Below are positions 7,875-17,426 of a DNA stretch of 24,935 bases, piece by piece. Under the pieces are notes generated by a model that saw only the letters and a list, made by a program, of their open reading frames with translations, had not been told where the DNA came from and searched no databases. The stretch lies in the NCBI GenBank assembly GCA_036010965.1, contig DASCMO010000048.1, forward strand, positions 1 to 24,935, given 5' to 3'. The translations under genes and the position numbers were made by a program. Position 1 is the first letter of the stretch. The number at the start of each line of letters is the position of its first letter. This DNA is from GCA-2686265 sp036010965. Its GTDB lineage: Bacteria > Planctomycetota > UBA1135 > GCA-002686595.

Positions 7875-7953
7875 GCCCAGGGCAGGGCTCGGGGCCGGGT
7901 TTTGTTGACACCGTCCCCACCCGAAGGGGGAGGTCGGGCGCCCTGCCCTTGGC
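7875..7953 (-). other. Structured leader upstream of the micropeptide ORF and lexA
   Basis: GCCCAGGGCAGGGC (7875-7888) is complementary at 13 of 14 positions to GCCCTGCCCTTGGC (7940-7953). The 51-nt interior has further complementary CCCC/GGGG tracts and, on the lexA strand, a CCC-TTCG-GGG tetraloop. If transcription starts near 7959 this is the 5' part of the leader. Function is unknown; a regulatory or stabilising 5' structure is possible. Confidence 0.5.
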
Positions 7954-7965
7954 TAACAGAGACCT

Positions 7966-7993
7966 AATGTATCGGCGGTTGGGACCCGAACAA
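7966..7993 (-). promoter_or_regulatory. Candidate promoter for the micropeptide-lexA transcript
   Basis: On the minus strand TTGTTC (7988-7993) and TACATT (7966-7971) are separated by 16 nt, a weak -35 and fair -10 for a sigma70-type promoter. The -35 overlaps the direct-repeat operator candidate. Predicted start is near 7959, giving a leader of about 140 nt to the micropeptide ATG and about 280 nt to lexA. Confidence 0.35.
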
Positions 7994-8003
7994 GACCCGA
8001 ACA
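7983..8003 (-). promoter_or_regulatory. Direct-repeat operator candidate (GTTC-N7-GTTC) upstream of lexA
   Basis: GACCCGAACA occurs twice, at 7983-7992 and 7994-8003, with an 11-bp period (one helical turn). Read on the lexA strand the core is GTTC-N7-GTTC, which is the LexA-binding motif known from Alphaproteobacteria. It overlaps the candidate -35 box. That it binds this LexA is inference, since LexA motifs differ between phyla. Confidence 0.4.
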
Positions 8004-8378
8004 CCTGTAAATCGGGCCGTGGTCTCTCCTGCGGGACCCATGGCCTTCCTGGGCCTCTCAGGGCCTACTTTCGGAGGCCCATGCCGTTCCAGAGCTCCGG
8101 TGGGTGTGCTCTCGGCCTATCGAAACTCCCATCCTGGTCCGGTGCTCGGAGGAGCAGGGGCTGGCGGGCAGGGTCCCGCGTCGTGCGCCCGGAGTACGAC
8201 ACCCCTGGAGCGCGGCCGCAGAGGGCGGGATTCTCTTCCGATCGGCCAGGTACGAGGAGCAGCCGACAATGGTGCCCATTTTGGCGTGTCGCCCATCGCC
8301 CAGGGACCGCTTCGGCCGGGCCGGCGGTAGAATGTGGGGCCCGGGTGGGGTGCACGCCCCGCCCCGACGAGGATCACC
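8004..8378. other. Long spacer between the lexA promoter region and nadB
   Basis: No convincing gene is seen. Several GC-rich inverted repeats are present: GGCCGTGG (8015-8022) with CCATGGCC (8038-8045), GGGCCT with AGGCCC (8061-8080), and GTCGT with ACGAC near 8180-8200. Open frames here lack protein-like character. I could not match the region to 4.5S RNA, tmRNA, RNase P or 6S RNA. It may hold an unrecognised small RNA or only promoter sequence. Confidence 0.5.
8328..8333 (+). promoter_or_regulatory. Candidate -10 element for nadB-hflX
   Basis: TAGAAT matches the -10 consensus at five of six positions and lies 46 nt before the preferred nadB start. No good -35 is visible 16-18 nt upstream. 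A short GGGGT/GCCCC hairpin follows in the leader. If used, transcription would begin near 8340, after the alternative GTG start at 8334. Confidence 0.3.
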
Positions 8379-10118
8379 TTGGACACGGACGCGCCGCTCG
8401 GACTCGACCGCCATCTGGTCTCCTTCGATCCGCGCCGCGTGCCGGTCTACCGCTTCGATGTGGTGGTGCTGGGGAGCGGCCTGGCTGGTGGCGTGGCGGC
8501 CCTCACGGCAGCCCGCGCCGGTCGCTCCGTGGCCCTGGTCACCAAGGCCGCCGTGGGGGAGGGCAACACGCGCTACGCCCAGGGAGGCCTGGCGGCGGTG
8601 CTTGCCGCGGATGACAGCGTGGACCTGCACGTTGCAGACACCCTACGGGTCGGTTGCGGTCTGTGCGATCCGGCGGTGGTGGAGCGCATCGTGCGCCGCG
8701 GACCGGGAGCCCTCGAGGAGCTCGTGGCCCTCGGTACCGAGTTCGATCGCGCCTCGGACGGCTCCCTGCGTCTCTCGCGTGAGGGGGGCCACTCGCGGGC
8801 GCGGGTCGTGCACGCGCGCGGCGACGCGACCGGCCTCGAGATCCAGCGCTCCCTCAGCGCAGCTCTGGCCGCCGAACCGGCCATCACCGCCTTCCCCGAG
8901 ACCTTCGCCGTGGACCTGCTCGGGGACGAGCGGGGCGCCGTGGCCGGCGTCCAGGGACGCACGAAGGGCGGCGAGCGGGTCGCCTTCTGCGCCCCCGACG
9001 TGCTGCTCGCCACGGGCGGCTCGGGGCAGATCTACCGCGAGACGACCAATCCGCCGGTGGCGACTGGCGACGGCGTCGCCATGGCGTTCCGGGCCGGCGC
9101 CCGCCTGCGGGACCTCGAGTTCGTGCAGTTCCACCCGACCTGCCTCTACATCGCCGGTGCGGCGCGCGTCCTGATCAGCGAGGTCCTGCGCGGTGCGGGT
9201 GGCGTGCTCCGCGATCGCCACGGCCGTCGCTTCATGCCCGAAGCCCACGGCGATGCCGAGCTGGCCCCGCGCGACGTCGTCAGCCGCGCGGTCTTCCGCA
9301 CGATGGTCGAGACGGAGGACACCAACGTCTACCTCGACCTGTCGGATGTGGACGAGGATCCCCACCACCAGTTCCCCGGCATCTCGCGCGTCTGCCGCGC
9401 CTTCGGGATCGACATCGCGTCCGACCCGATCCCCGTGCGCCCCGGTGCCCACTACCAGATCGGGGGCGTGGCGACCGACCACGAAGGGCGCGCGAGCGTG
9501 GACGGACTGTGGGTTGTGGGGGAGTGCGCCAGCTCGGGTCTCCACGGCGCGAACCGCATGGGCTCGAACTCCCTGCTCGAGGCCCTCGTCGGCGGGCTCG
9601 AGACCGGGCGCGCCCTCGCCTTGCGCCCCACGCGTGCACCCCAGCCGCGGACCGTCGAGCGGTCCAGCACGGAGAGTCGCGAGGAGAGCGGGCTGACCCA
9701 GCCCGTCAACATCGAGGACCTGACCTACTCCCTCAAGTCCATGATGTGGCGGCAGATGGGCGTCGAGCGCAACGCCGTGGGCATGGGGGAGGCGGCGCGC
9801 AAACTCGGCTTCTGGGCGCGCGTCGTGCAGGATCTGGCCGAGCCCGGGCCGCGCACCTGGGAGCTCGTCAACATGCTCACCCTGGCACGCCTGGCCACCC
9901 TCTCCGCCCTCGAGCGCGAGGAGTCGCGCGGTGTCCACTACCGCACGGACCACCCCGAGCTCGGCGACGCCTACCACACACTGCTCGTCCCGTCCTGGGC
10001 GGAGGGCGAGCTCGGCCGCGTACTGATCACACGCGAGGCCGCCGCACCCTCGGCCGCGAGCGAGCGCGTCGCGCCCAGTGGGCTCGAACTGCCCTCCTCT
10101 GGACCGGCGAGCAGATGA
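8379..10118 (+). CDS. nadB: L-aspartate oxidase (NAD biosynthesis)
   Basis: NadB oxidises L-aspartate to iminoaspartate, which quinolinate synthase NadA condenses with dihydroxyacetone phosphate in de novo NAD synthesis. The 579-residue protein has the FAD-binding GSGLAGG near residues 32-38 and YAQGGLAAV near 65-73. The family motif EGGHSRARVVHARGDATG is near 134-151. HPT (251), RPGAHYQIGG (353) and LHGANRMGSNSLLEALVGG (387-405) are also typical of the fumarate reductase/NadB flavoprotein family. A C-terminal helical domain is present. I chose TTG at 8379 because GAGGA lies about 7 nt upstream. An in-frame GTG at 8334 would add 15 residues of low-complexity sequence. nadA and nadC are not nearby. 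The stop overlaps the hflX start as ATGA, indicating translational coupling. Confidence 0.94.
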   Translation: MDTDAPLGLDRHLVSFDPRRVPVYRFDVVVLGSGLAGGVAALTAARAGRSVALVTKAAVGEGNTRYAQGGLAAVLAADDSVDLHVADTLRVGCGLCDPAVVERIVRRGPGALEELVALGTEFDRASDGSLRLSREGGHSRARVVHARGDATGLEIQRSLSAALAAEPAITAFPETFAVDLLGDERGAVAGVQGRTKGGERVAFCAPDVLLATGGSGQIYRETTNPPVATGDGVAMAFRAGARLRDLEFVQFHPTCLYIAGAARVLISEVLRGAGGVLRDRHGRRFMPEAHGDAELAPRDVVSRAVFRTMVETEDTNVYLDLSDVDEDPHHQFPGISRVCRAFGIDIASDPIPVRPGAHYQIGGVATDHEGRASVDGLWVVGECASSGLHGANRMGSNSLLEALVGGLETGRALALRPTRAPQPRTVERSSTESREESGLTQPVNIEDLTYSLKSMMWRQMGVERNAVGMGEAARKLGFWARVVQDLAEPGPRTWELVNMLTLARLATLSALEREESRGVHYRTDHPELGDAYHTLLVPSWAEGELGRVLITREAAAPSAASERVAPSGLELPSSGPASR

Positions 10119-11464
10119 GTCGCGAGCCCCGCCCGACGCTCCCGCCGCGCGAGCGGATCCTCGTCTGCGGCGTCCTGCTGGGCGACCAGCGTCCCGAACA
10201 CGACGGTCCCCTGGACGAGGTTCGCGGACTGGTGCGCGCCGCTAATGGGGAGGTCGTGGGTCCCGGAATCGTCCAGCGCCGCGCGCGGCCTCACCCGGCG
10301 ACTCTGATGGGGAAGGGAAAGGCGCAAGAGGTGGCCGCCGCCGTGCAGTCCACTCATCCCGACGCCGTGGTCGTCGACAACGACCTCACGCCGGCCCAGG
10401 GCCGCAACCTCGAGAAGATCTTCGGGGTGCGCGTCATCGATCGCTCGGAGCTGATCCTCGACATCTTTGTGCGGCGCGCGCGCACTCGCCAGGCCAGCCT
10501 GCAGGTCGAGCTGGCCCAGAACGAGTACCTCTTTCCCCGTCTGCGCCGGATGTGGACGCACCTCGAACGGACCGATGGGGCGATCGGTGCCCGCGGACCG
10601 GGGGAGACGCAACTCGAGACGGACCGGCGCCTGTTGCGAAAGCGGATCCGCGATCTGAAGGCCGAGCTGAAGGAGATCGAGGAGCGCAGGATGCGCCAGG
10701 TGCGCACGCGCACGGACCTCTTCACGATCGGCCTCATCGGGTACACCAACGCCGGCAAGTCGACCCTGCTGAATAGCTTGACGGGCTCGAAGGAGTTCGT
10801 TGCGAACATGCTCTTCGCCACCCTCGACACGCGCACGCGCCAGTGGGAACTCTCCGATGGGCGTGTCGTCCTGCTCTCCGACACCGTCGGATTCCTCGGG
10901 CGCCTCCCGCACCACCTCGTGGCCTCCTTCCATGCCACCCTGGAGGAAGCCCTGAACGCCGACCTCTTGCTGCACGTCGTGGACGGCTCCCATCCCGATG
11001 CCTCCGCCCAGATGGTGGCCGTCGAGAGCGTGCTGGGTGAACTCTCTCATCACACGCGCACCGATGTGCTGGTCTTCAACAAGGTCGATCAGGTCCGCGA
11101 TGGGATCGAGCTCTCCCTACTCTCGAGCGGGTTCGACCAGCCGGTCGTCCACCTCTCGGCGGCCACGGGTGAAGGGCTCGATCGGCTCGACGCCGTCGTC
11201 CGCGAACGGCTCGACGATCGCTCGGCCTTGCTCGATCTCTTCGTCCCCCTGGCCGACGGCCGCCTGGCCGCCCAGGTGCGCGGCGGTGGCGTCGTCCTCG
11301 AGGAGGAAGTGATCGAGGACTCCGAGCTGCGCCTGCGCGTGCGCCTGGACGCGGGAACTTTCGGGAGCCTGCGAAGCTCGGCGTCCGCGGACCTGCGCTT
11401 CGACCTCCTCGAGCCCCCGCGCGAGGGGATGGAGGGGATCGCAGCCTTCGACGAGCGGGCCTGA
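10115..11464 (+). CDS. hflX: GTPase HflX (ribosome-associated)
   Basis: HflX binds the 50S subunit and splits or rescues stalled and stressed ribosomes using GTP. The 449-residue protein has the N-terminal HflX domain with PATLMGKGKAQEV (61-73), VVVDNDLTPAQGRNLE (85-100) and the family hallmark RGPGETQLETDRRL (160-173). A coiled linker about 174-200 follows. The G domain has G1 GYTNAGKST (209-217), G3 DTVGF (256-260) and G4 NKVD (322-325). A C-terminal domain of about 60 residues completes it. Length is within the family range. It overlaps nadB by four bases (ATGA). The pairing is not a standard functional link and may simply be shared expression. Confidence 0.95.
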   Translation: MSREPRPTLPPRERILVCGVLLGDQRPEHDGPLDEVRGLVRAANGEVVGPGIVQRRARPHPATLMGKGKAQEVAAAVQSTHPDAVVVDNDLTPAQGRNLEKIFGVRVIDRSELILDIFVRRARTRQASLQVELAQNEYLFPRLRRMWTHLERTDGAIGARGPGETQLETDRRLLRKRIRDLKAELKEIEERRMRQVRTRTDLFTIGLIGYTNAGKSTLLNSLTGSKEFVANMLFATLDTRTRQWELSDGRVVLLSDTVGFLGRLPHHLVASFHATLEEALNADLLLHVVDGSHPDASAQMVAVESVLGELSHHTRTDVLVFNKVDQVRDGIELSLLSSGFDQPVVHLSAATGEGLDRLDAVVRERLDDRSALLDLFVPLADGRLAAQVRGGGVVLEEEVIEDSELRLRVRLDAGTFGSLRSSASADLRFDLLEPPREGMEGIAAFDERA

Positions 11465-11482
11465 GGCGCTCCCGCCCGGGGG

Positions 11483-12013
11483 TCAGGGTTCGTCGAGGCG
11501 CTCGCGGGGCGGCAACTGCAGGTTCTGACCGGCTCGCAGGCTGTGCTCGTCGGCGAGCCCGTTGTAGCGGGCCACGAGCGCCGGGAGGGGTGGCCGTCCC
11601 GTCCCGTAGAAGTCCTCGCAGATCCGCGACAGCACCTGCCCGGGGCGCACGGTCACCTCGAAGACGGGCGTCCAGGGGGGGAGGTTGGGCTCCATCGCGA
11701 GCGCCTCGAGCCGCGGATCGGAGAGCGCATCGAGCGGCGATGCGGCGAGCACTCCGTCAGGTCCGGAGTTGACGCCGGGCAAGGGGGACGGATCGACGGC
11801 GGGCCACGCAGGGTGGGTCGGCCAGGCGGCCAGGGGAGTCGTGCCCGCCAGGCGGCCGATCACTACCCGTGCCCGGTCATGCCGCACCCGGCCGTCGCCG
11901 GCGGCGCGGAACTCGACGCGCTCCCGTTGCAGATCGCGCGTCCAGCCGTGGTGCACGGCGCTCGCGACGGCGAAGAGGGCAAACAGGAGGAACCAACCCG
12001 AGAGGACTCGCAC
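11483..12013 (-). CDS. Membrane-anchored LysM-domain protein
   Basis: A 176-residue protein with an N-terminal hydrophobic segment (VLSGWFLLFALFAVASAV, about 3-20), a Pro-rich low-complexity middle (about 55-115) and a C-terminal LysM-like domain (about 118-168). The LysM part starts FEVTVRPGQVLSRICEDFYG and ends LRAGQNLQLP, the usual pattern of a peptidoglycan- or polysaccharide-binding module. It is probably anchored in the inner membrane with LysM in the periplasm. No enzymatic domain is present. The start is a GTG with no clear SD. It lies 90 nt downstream of secDF on the same strand and converges on hflX with an 18-nt gap. Exact role unknown. Confidence 0.75.
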   Translation of the reverse strand: MRVLSGWFLLFALFAVASAVHHGWTRDLQRERVEFRAAGDGRVRHDRARVVIGRLAGTTPLAAWPTHPAWPAVDPSPLPGVNSGPDGVLAASPLDALSDPRLEALAMEPNLPPWTPVFEVTVRPGQVLSRICEDFYGTGRPPLPALVARYNGLADEHSLRAGQNLQLPPRERLDEP

Positions 12014-12103
12014 GCAGGGAGTCTGCCACCCTGAGGTGGGCAGGTCGAGCCGCAGATTCCCTCCGCCCGCTGGCCGCCCAGGGTTCGCGCGGGGTGGGCC
12101 TTC

Positions 12104-15088
<2,985 letters not shown>

Positions 15089-15110
15089 GGGGGAAAGTGG
15101 TGGTTCGGAT

Positions 15111-15161
15111 GCGATTGGAGACGCGGATGGCGGAGACCTGAATGCGATGGCCGGAGACCTG
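15111..15161 (-). repeat. Degenerate short tandem repeat before secDF
   Basis: GCGGATGGCGGAGACCTG (15123-15140) and GCGATGGCCGGAGACCTG (15144-15161) are near copies 21 nt apart, and GCGATTGGAGAC (15111-15122) is a shorter degenerate third copy. They lie in the gap between rplS and secDF. No function is evident. Confidence 0.65.
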
Positions 15162-15234
15162 GGTCACCGGCGCTCGGTCGAATGCTCAACTCGCCGGAGC
15201 GAGTGGCTGGCGGGGTATGGCGTCGGGGTGGAGG

Positions 15235-15717
15235 TCAGACGCTGGCGGTCTCCTCGGAAGCCGACGCTTCTTCGGACGTTGTGCTGGGCGGGGCGACCGG
15301 CGAAGCAGCGGGCTCGGCGCTGTCGCCTCCCGCCCGGCGAGCCTCCTCGCGAGAGCGCTCGCGGCGCGCCCTTTCGCCCAGGAGTTCGCGCACGCGGGTC
15401 TTCTTCCCGACGCGGTCGCGCAGGTAGTACAGCTTCGCGCGCCGCACGTTGCCGTGGCGCGTGATGATTACGTCCTTGACCCTGGGACCGTGCAGCGGAA
15501 AGACGCGCTCCACCCCTTCGCCCTGGACGATTCGTCGCACGGTGATGTTGCGGCGGATCCCGCGTCGGCGAATGGCGATGACCGTTCCGATGAACAGCTG
15601 TACGCGCTCCTTGTCTCCCTCCCGGATGAGGTAGTGGACCTCGACCGAGTCCCCGACATGGACCGTGGGGAGAGAATTCTTGCCGAGATCGGCTTCCAGG
15701 CTGTCTATCAGGTTCAT
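15235..15717 (-). CDS. rplS: 50S ribosomal protein L19 with extended C-terminal tail
   Basis: L19 sits at the interface of the 30S and 50S subunits. Residues 1-115 match the family: VGDSVEVHYLIREGDKERVQ, LFIGTVIAIRRRG, GVERVFPLHGPRV and RRAKLYYLRDRVGKKTRVRE. At 160 residues it is about 40 longer than a typical L19 (about 115). The extra part is an Arg/Glu-rich segment followed by an Ala/Ser/Glu/Pro-rich, probably disordered tail (about 117-160). The ATG at 15717 has no SD. A GC-rich hairpin ends 9 nt upstream, and a small upstream ORF ends at this ATG as ATGA, so initiation may depend on coupling. trmD lies further upstream, as in the common rpsP-rimM-trmD-rplS order. Confidence 0.96.
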   Translation of the reverse strand: MNLIDSLEADLGKNSLPTVHVGDSVEVHYLIREGDKERVQLFIGTVIAIRRRGIRRNITVRRIVQGEGVERVFPLHGPRVKDVIITRHGNVRRAKLYYLRDRVGKKTRVRELLGERARRERSREEARRAGGDSAEPAASPVAPPSTTSEEASASEETASV

Positions 15718-15866
15718 CGTTCGTTCGGGGCGCTTTGGCGCCCCCTCGCTTCCATCGTCTCGTGAGGTCTCGTCTTCGACTGTCTGCGTGTCCGGTGCGC
15801 CTTGTCGGCGCGCGCGGGCCGCTGTGCGTCCCGTTGGTCTGTCGTCTCGTCAGTATTCTGCGCCAT
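15714..15866 (-). CDS. Possible 50-residue basic peptide between trmD and rplS
   Basis: An ATG-started frame in the operon direction, beginning 43 nt after the trmD stop, whose TGA overlaps the rplS ATG (ATGA). The product would be very polar and rich in Arg, Thr, Gln and Asp, starting MAQNTDETTDQRD, with no membrane segment or known domain; probably disordered. GGAA lies a few bases before the ATG. Third-position GC is somewhat lower than in neighbours. It could be a real small protein, a leader ORF that couples L19 synthesis to upstream translation, or chance. Confidence 0.35.
   Translation of the reverse strand: MAQNTDETTDQRDAQRPARADKAHRTRRQSKTRPHETMEARGRQSAPNER
15727..15744 (-). promoter_or_regulatory. 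Hairpin just upstream of the rplS start
   Basis: GGGGCGC (15727-15733) and GCGCCCC (15738-15744) form a perfect 7-bp GC stem with a 4-nt loop. On the coding strand it ends 9 nt before the rplS ATG, exactly where a ribosome would bind. It could hold back initiation unless a ribosome translating the upstream ORF opens it; this is inference. Confidence 0.5.
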
Positions 15867-15909
15867 GTTTCCGCTTCATCGACGTGTCTGCGTCATCGAC
15901 TCCGCCTCC

Positions 15910-16674
15910 TCACAGCTCTGTATTCGTGATCGTGTCCTTCGTTCCCTCTCCACCGCTCGCAGCGTCTGCGCTTCGGCGCTCGCTGCGCTCTCGCGCGCGC
16001 TCCTGGCGCCAGCTCGCGATGGCTGCGTGGTCGCCGTTCACCAGCACTTCGGGCACGTCCCGCCCGCGGAATGTGCGTGGCCTCGTGTAGTGAGGGTGAT
16101 CCAGGAGCGGGGTGCGCTGCGTGTCGGCATCGCTCCCACCGGCATCGCTGCGTCCGCTCCCGAAAGAGTCCTCGAGGGCCGAGCGTTCGTTTCCCAGGGC
16201 TCCGTCGACCAGTCGCACGACCGCCTCGGTGACGGCCAGGGCCGGCAACTCGCCGCCGGAGAGGACGAACTCTCCGAGCGAGATCGTCTCCCACGCGAAG
16301 AGGTCCGCGATGCGCTGGTCGAAGCCTTCGTAGCGGCCGCAGAGCAGCAGGATGCGTTCCTCCGCTGCCAGGGACTCGGCCGTGCCCTGAGTGAAGGAGC
16401 GCCCGGCCGGGCAGAGCATGATCTTGCGGAACTCGCCGTGCCGACGCTCGAGCCACTCGACGCATTCGACGATGGGCTCGGGTCGCAGGACCATGCCCGG
16501 TCCGCCGCCGAAGGGGCGGTCGTCCACGGTCCGGTGTCGGTCGCGGGCGAAGTCGCGGAAGTCGATCAGATCGATTCGGACCAGGCCGCGCTCACGGGCG
16601 CTGCCGACGATGCTCGAGCCCAGGTAGGGCTTGAGCGCCTCGGGAAAGAGGGTCAGGATGGTAAAGAACGGCAC
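15910..16674 (-). CDS. trmD: tRNA (guanine-N1)-methyltransferase TrmD
   Basis: TrmD methylates G37 of tRNAs next to the anticodon, preventing +1 frameshifts. The 254-residue SPOUT protein has DDRPFGGGPGMVL (51-63) and the trefoil-knot SAM site LLCGRYEGFDQRI (110-122) with ISLGEFVLSGGELPAL (131-146). The EDSF motif (168-171) carries the catalytic Asp, and HPHYTRP (193-199) follows. Compared with E. coli TrmD there is a short Gly/Ser/Asp-rich insert at about 172-188, in the flexible linker, and a polar C-terminal tail. The start is GTG with a good SD (GGAG about 8 nt upstream), unlike most neighbours. It is divergent from ribE and heads the trmD-rplS-secDF group; rpsP and rimM are not adjacent. 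Confidence 0.96.
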   Translation of the reverse strand: MPFFTILTLFPEALKPYLGSSIVGSARERGLVRIDLIDFRDFARDRHRTVDDRPFGGGPGMVLRPEPIVECVEWLERRHGEFRKIMLCPAGRSFTQGTAESLAAEERILLLCGRYEGFDQRIADLFAWETISLGEFVLSGGELPALAVTEAVVRLVDGALGNERSALEDSFGSGRSDAGGSDADTQRTPLLDHPHYTRPRTFRGRDVPEVLVNGDHAAIASWRQERARERSERRSADAASGGEGTKDTITNTEL

Positions 16675-16781
16675 GCTTCGTCTCCGGGCGCGCCCTCGTG
16701 CAGGGCTTTCCCGACCGGGTACACCCCGAAAATGGCCACGCAGGGTAGACAGGCGGGTGTCGCAGCGTCAAGGGTCTAGGC

Positions 16782-17426
16782 ATGTTCACGGGCATTGTGG
16801 AAGGAGTCGGCGTGGTGCGCTCCGTGGCACCCGCCGGAAACGGCCTGATCCTGCGCGTCGCGCCCCCTCAGGGGACCTGGAGCGTGTCGGTGGGCGACAG
16901 CGTTGCGGTCTGCGGGGCCTGTCTGACCGTGGCGGGCCTGGAGGCAGCGGAAGGGGAGGCCGGCGCGCCCGATCTCGCCGGCTCCCTCGCGGGGGCGCAG
17001 ATGGTCTTCGATCTCTCCGCGGAGACCGTGGCGCGCACCTGGTTCGCTGCCCTCGAGCCCGGGCTGGCGGTCAACCTCGAGCGCGCCCTGCGCCTGGGAG
17101 AGCGCCTCGACGGCCACATGGTCTCGGGCCACATCGACGGCCTGGCGCAAGTGCTGGCAGTCGAGGACAGCGGTGACGGCGGGCGGCTCTTCACCTTCGA
17201 GGTGGCGCCCGGTCTGGAGCGCTACCTGATCGAGAAGGGCTCGGTGACCCTGGACGGGACCAGCCTGACGGTCGTCGAGCCCGAGGGCCGGCGCTTCGCG
17301 GTGGCGGTCATCCCGCTCACTCTGGAGCGCACCAACCTCGGGAGCGCCGCGGTCGGCCAGCGCGTGAACATGGAGGCCGATCTGGTGGGGAAGTGGATCG
17401 AGCGCTTGCTGCCGCCGAGAATCTAG
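16782..17426 (+). CDS. ribE: Riboflavin synthase, alpha subunit
   Basis: The enzyme dismutates two 6,7-dimethyl-8-ribityllumazine molecules to riboflavin, the last step of riboflavin synthesis. The 214-residue protein starts with the hallmark MFTGIVEGVG and has two lumazine-binding barrels. The first carries GDSVAVCGACLTV (38-50) and the second begins near DGHMVSGHIDG (110-120) with KGSVTLDGTSLTVV further on. An Ala/Gly/Glu-rich stretch of about 20 residues (53-72) enlarges the first barrel slightly. AAGGG lies about 8 nt before the ATG as a weak SD. No FMN riboswitch fits in the 107-nt gap to the divergent trmD, and no other rib genes are adjacent. It converges on the MCE gene with stop codons sharing a CTAG. 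Confidence 0.95.
   Translation: MFTGIVEGVGVVRSVAPAGNGLILRVAPPQGTWSVSVGDSVAVCGACLTVAGLEAAEGEAGAPDLAGSLAGAQMVFDLSAETVARTWFAALEPGLAVNLERALRLGERLDGHMVSGHIDGLAQVLAVEDSGDGGRLFTFEVAPGLERYLIEKGSVTLDGTSLTVVEPEGRRFAVAVIPLTLERTNLGSAAVGQRVNMEADLVGKWIERLLPPRI

Noticed and set aside
8140..8175. A GGAGGAGCAG segment resembling the apical domain of SRP (4.5S) RNA
   Set aside because: The conserved GTCAGG...GGAAGGAAGCAGCC arrangement and the long flanking stem are absent; it is just a small GC hairpin.
8334..8378. GTG at 8334 as the nadB start
   Set aside because: It would add 15 low-complexity residues, lacks an SD and lies at the candidate -10. TTG at 8379 has GAGGA at good spacing.
16675..16781. An FMN riboswitch upstream of riboflavin synthase
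   Set aside because: The gap is only 107 nt and shared with divergent trmD; I see none of the conserved RFN-element segments.
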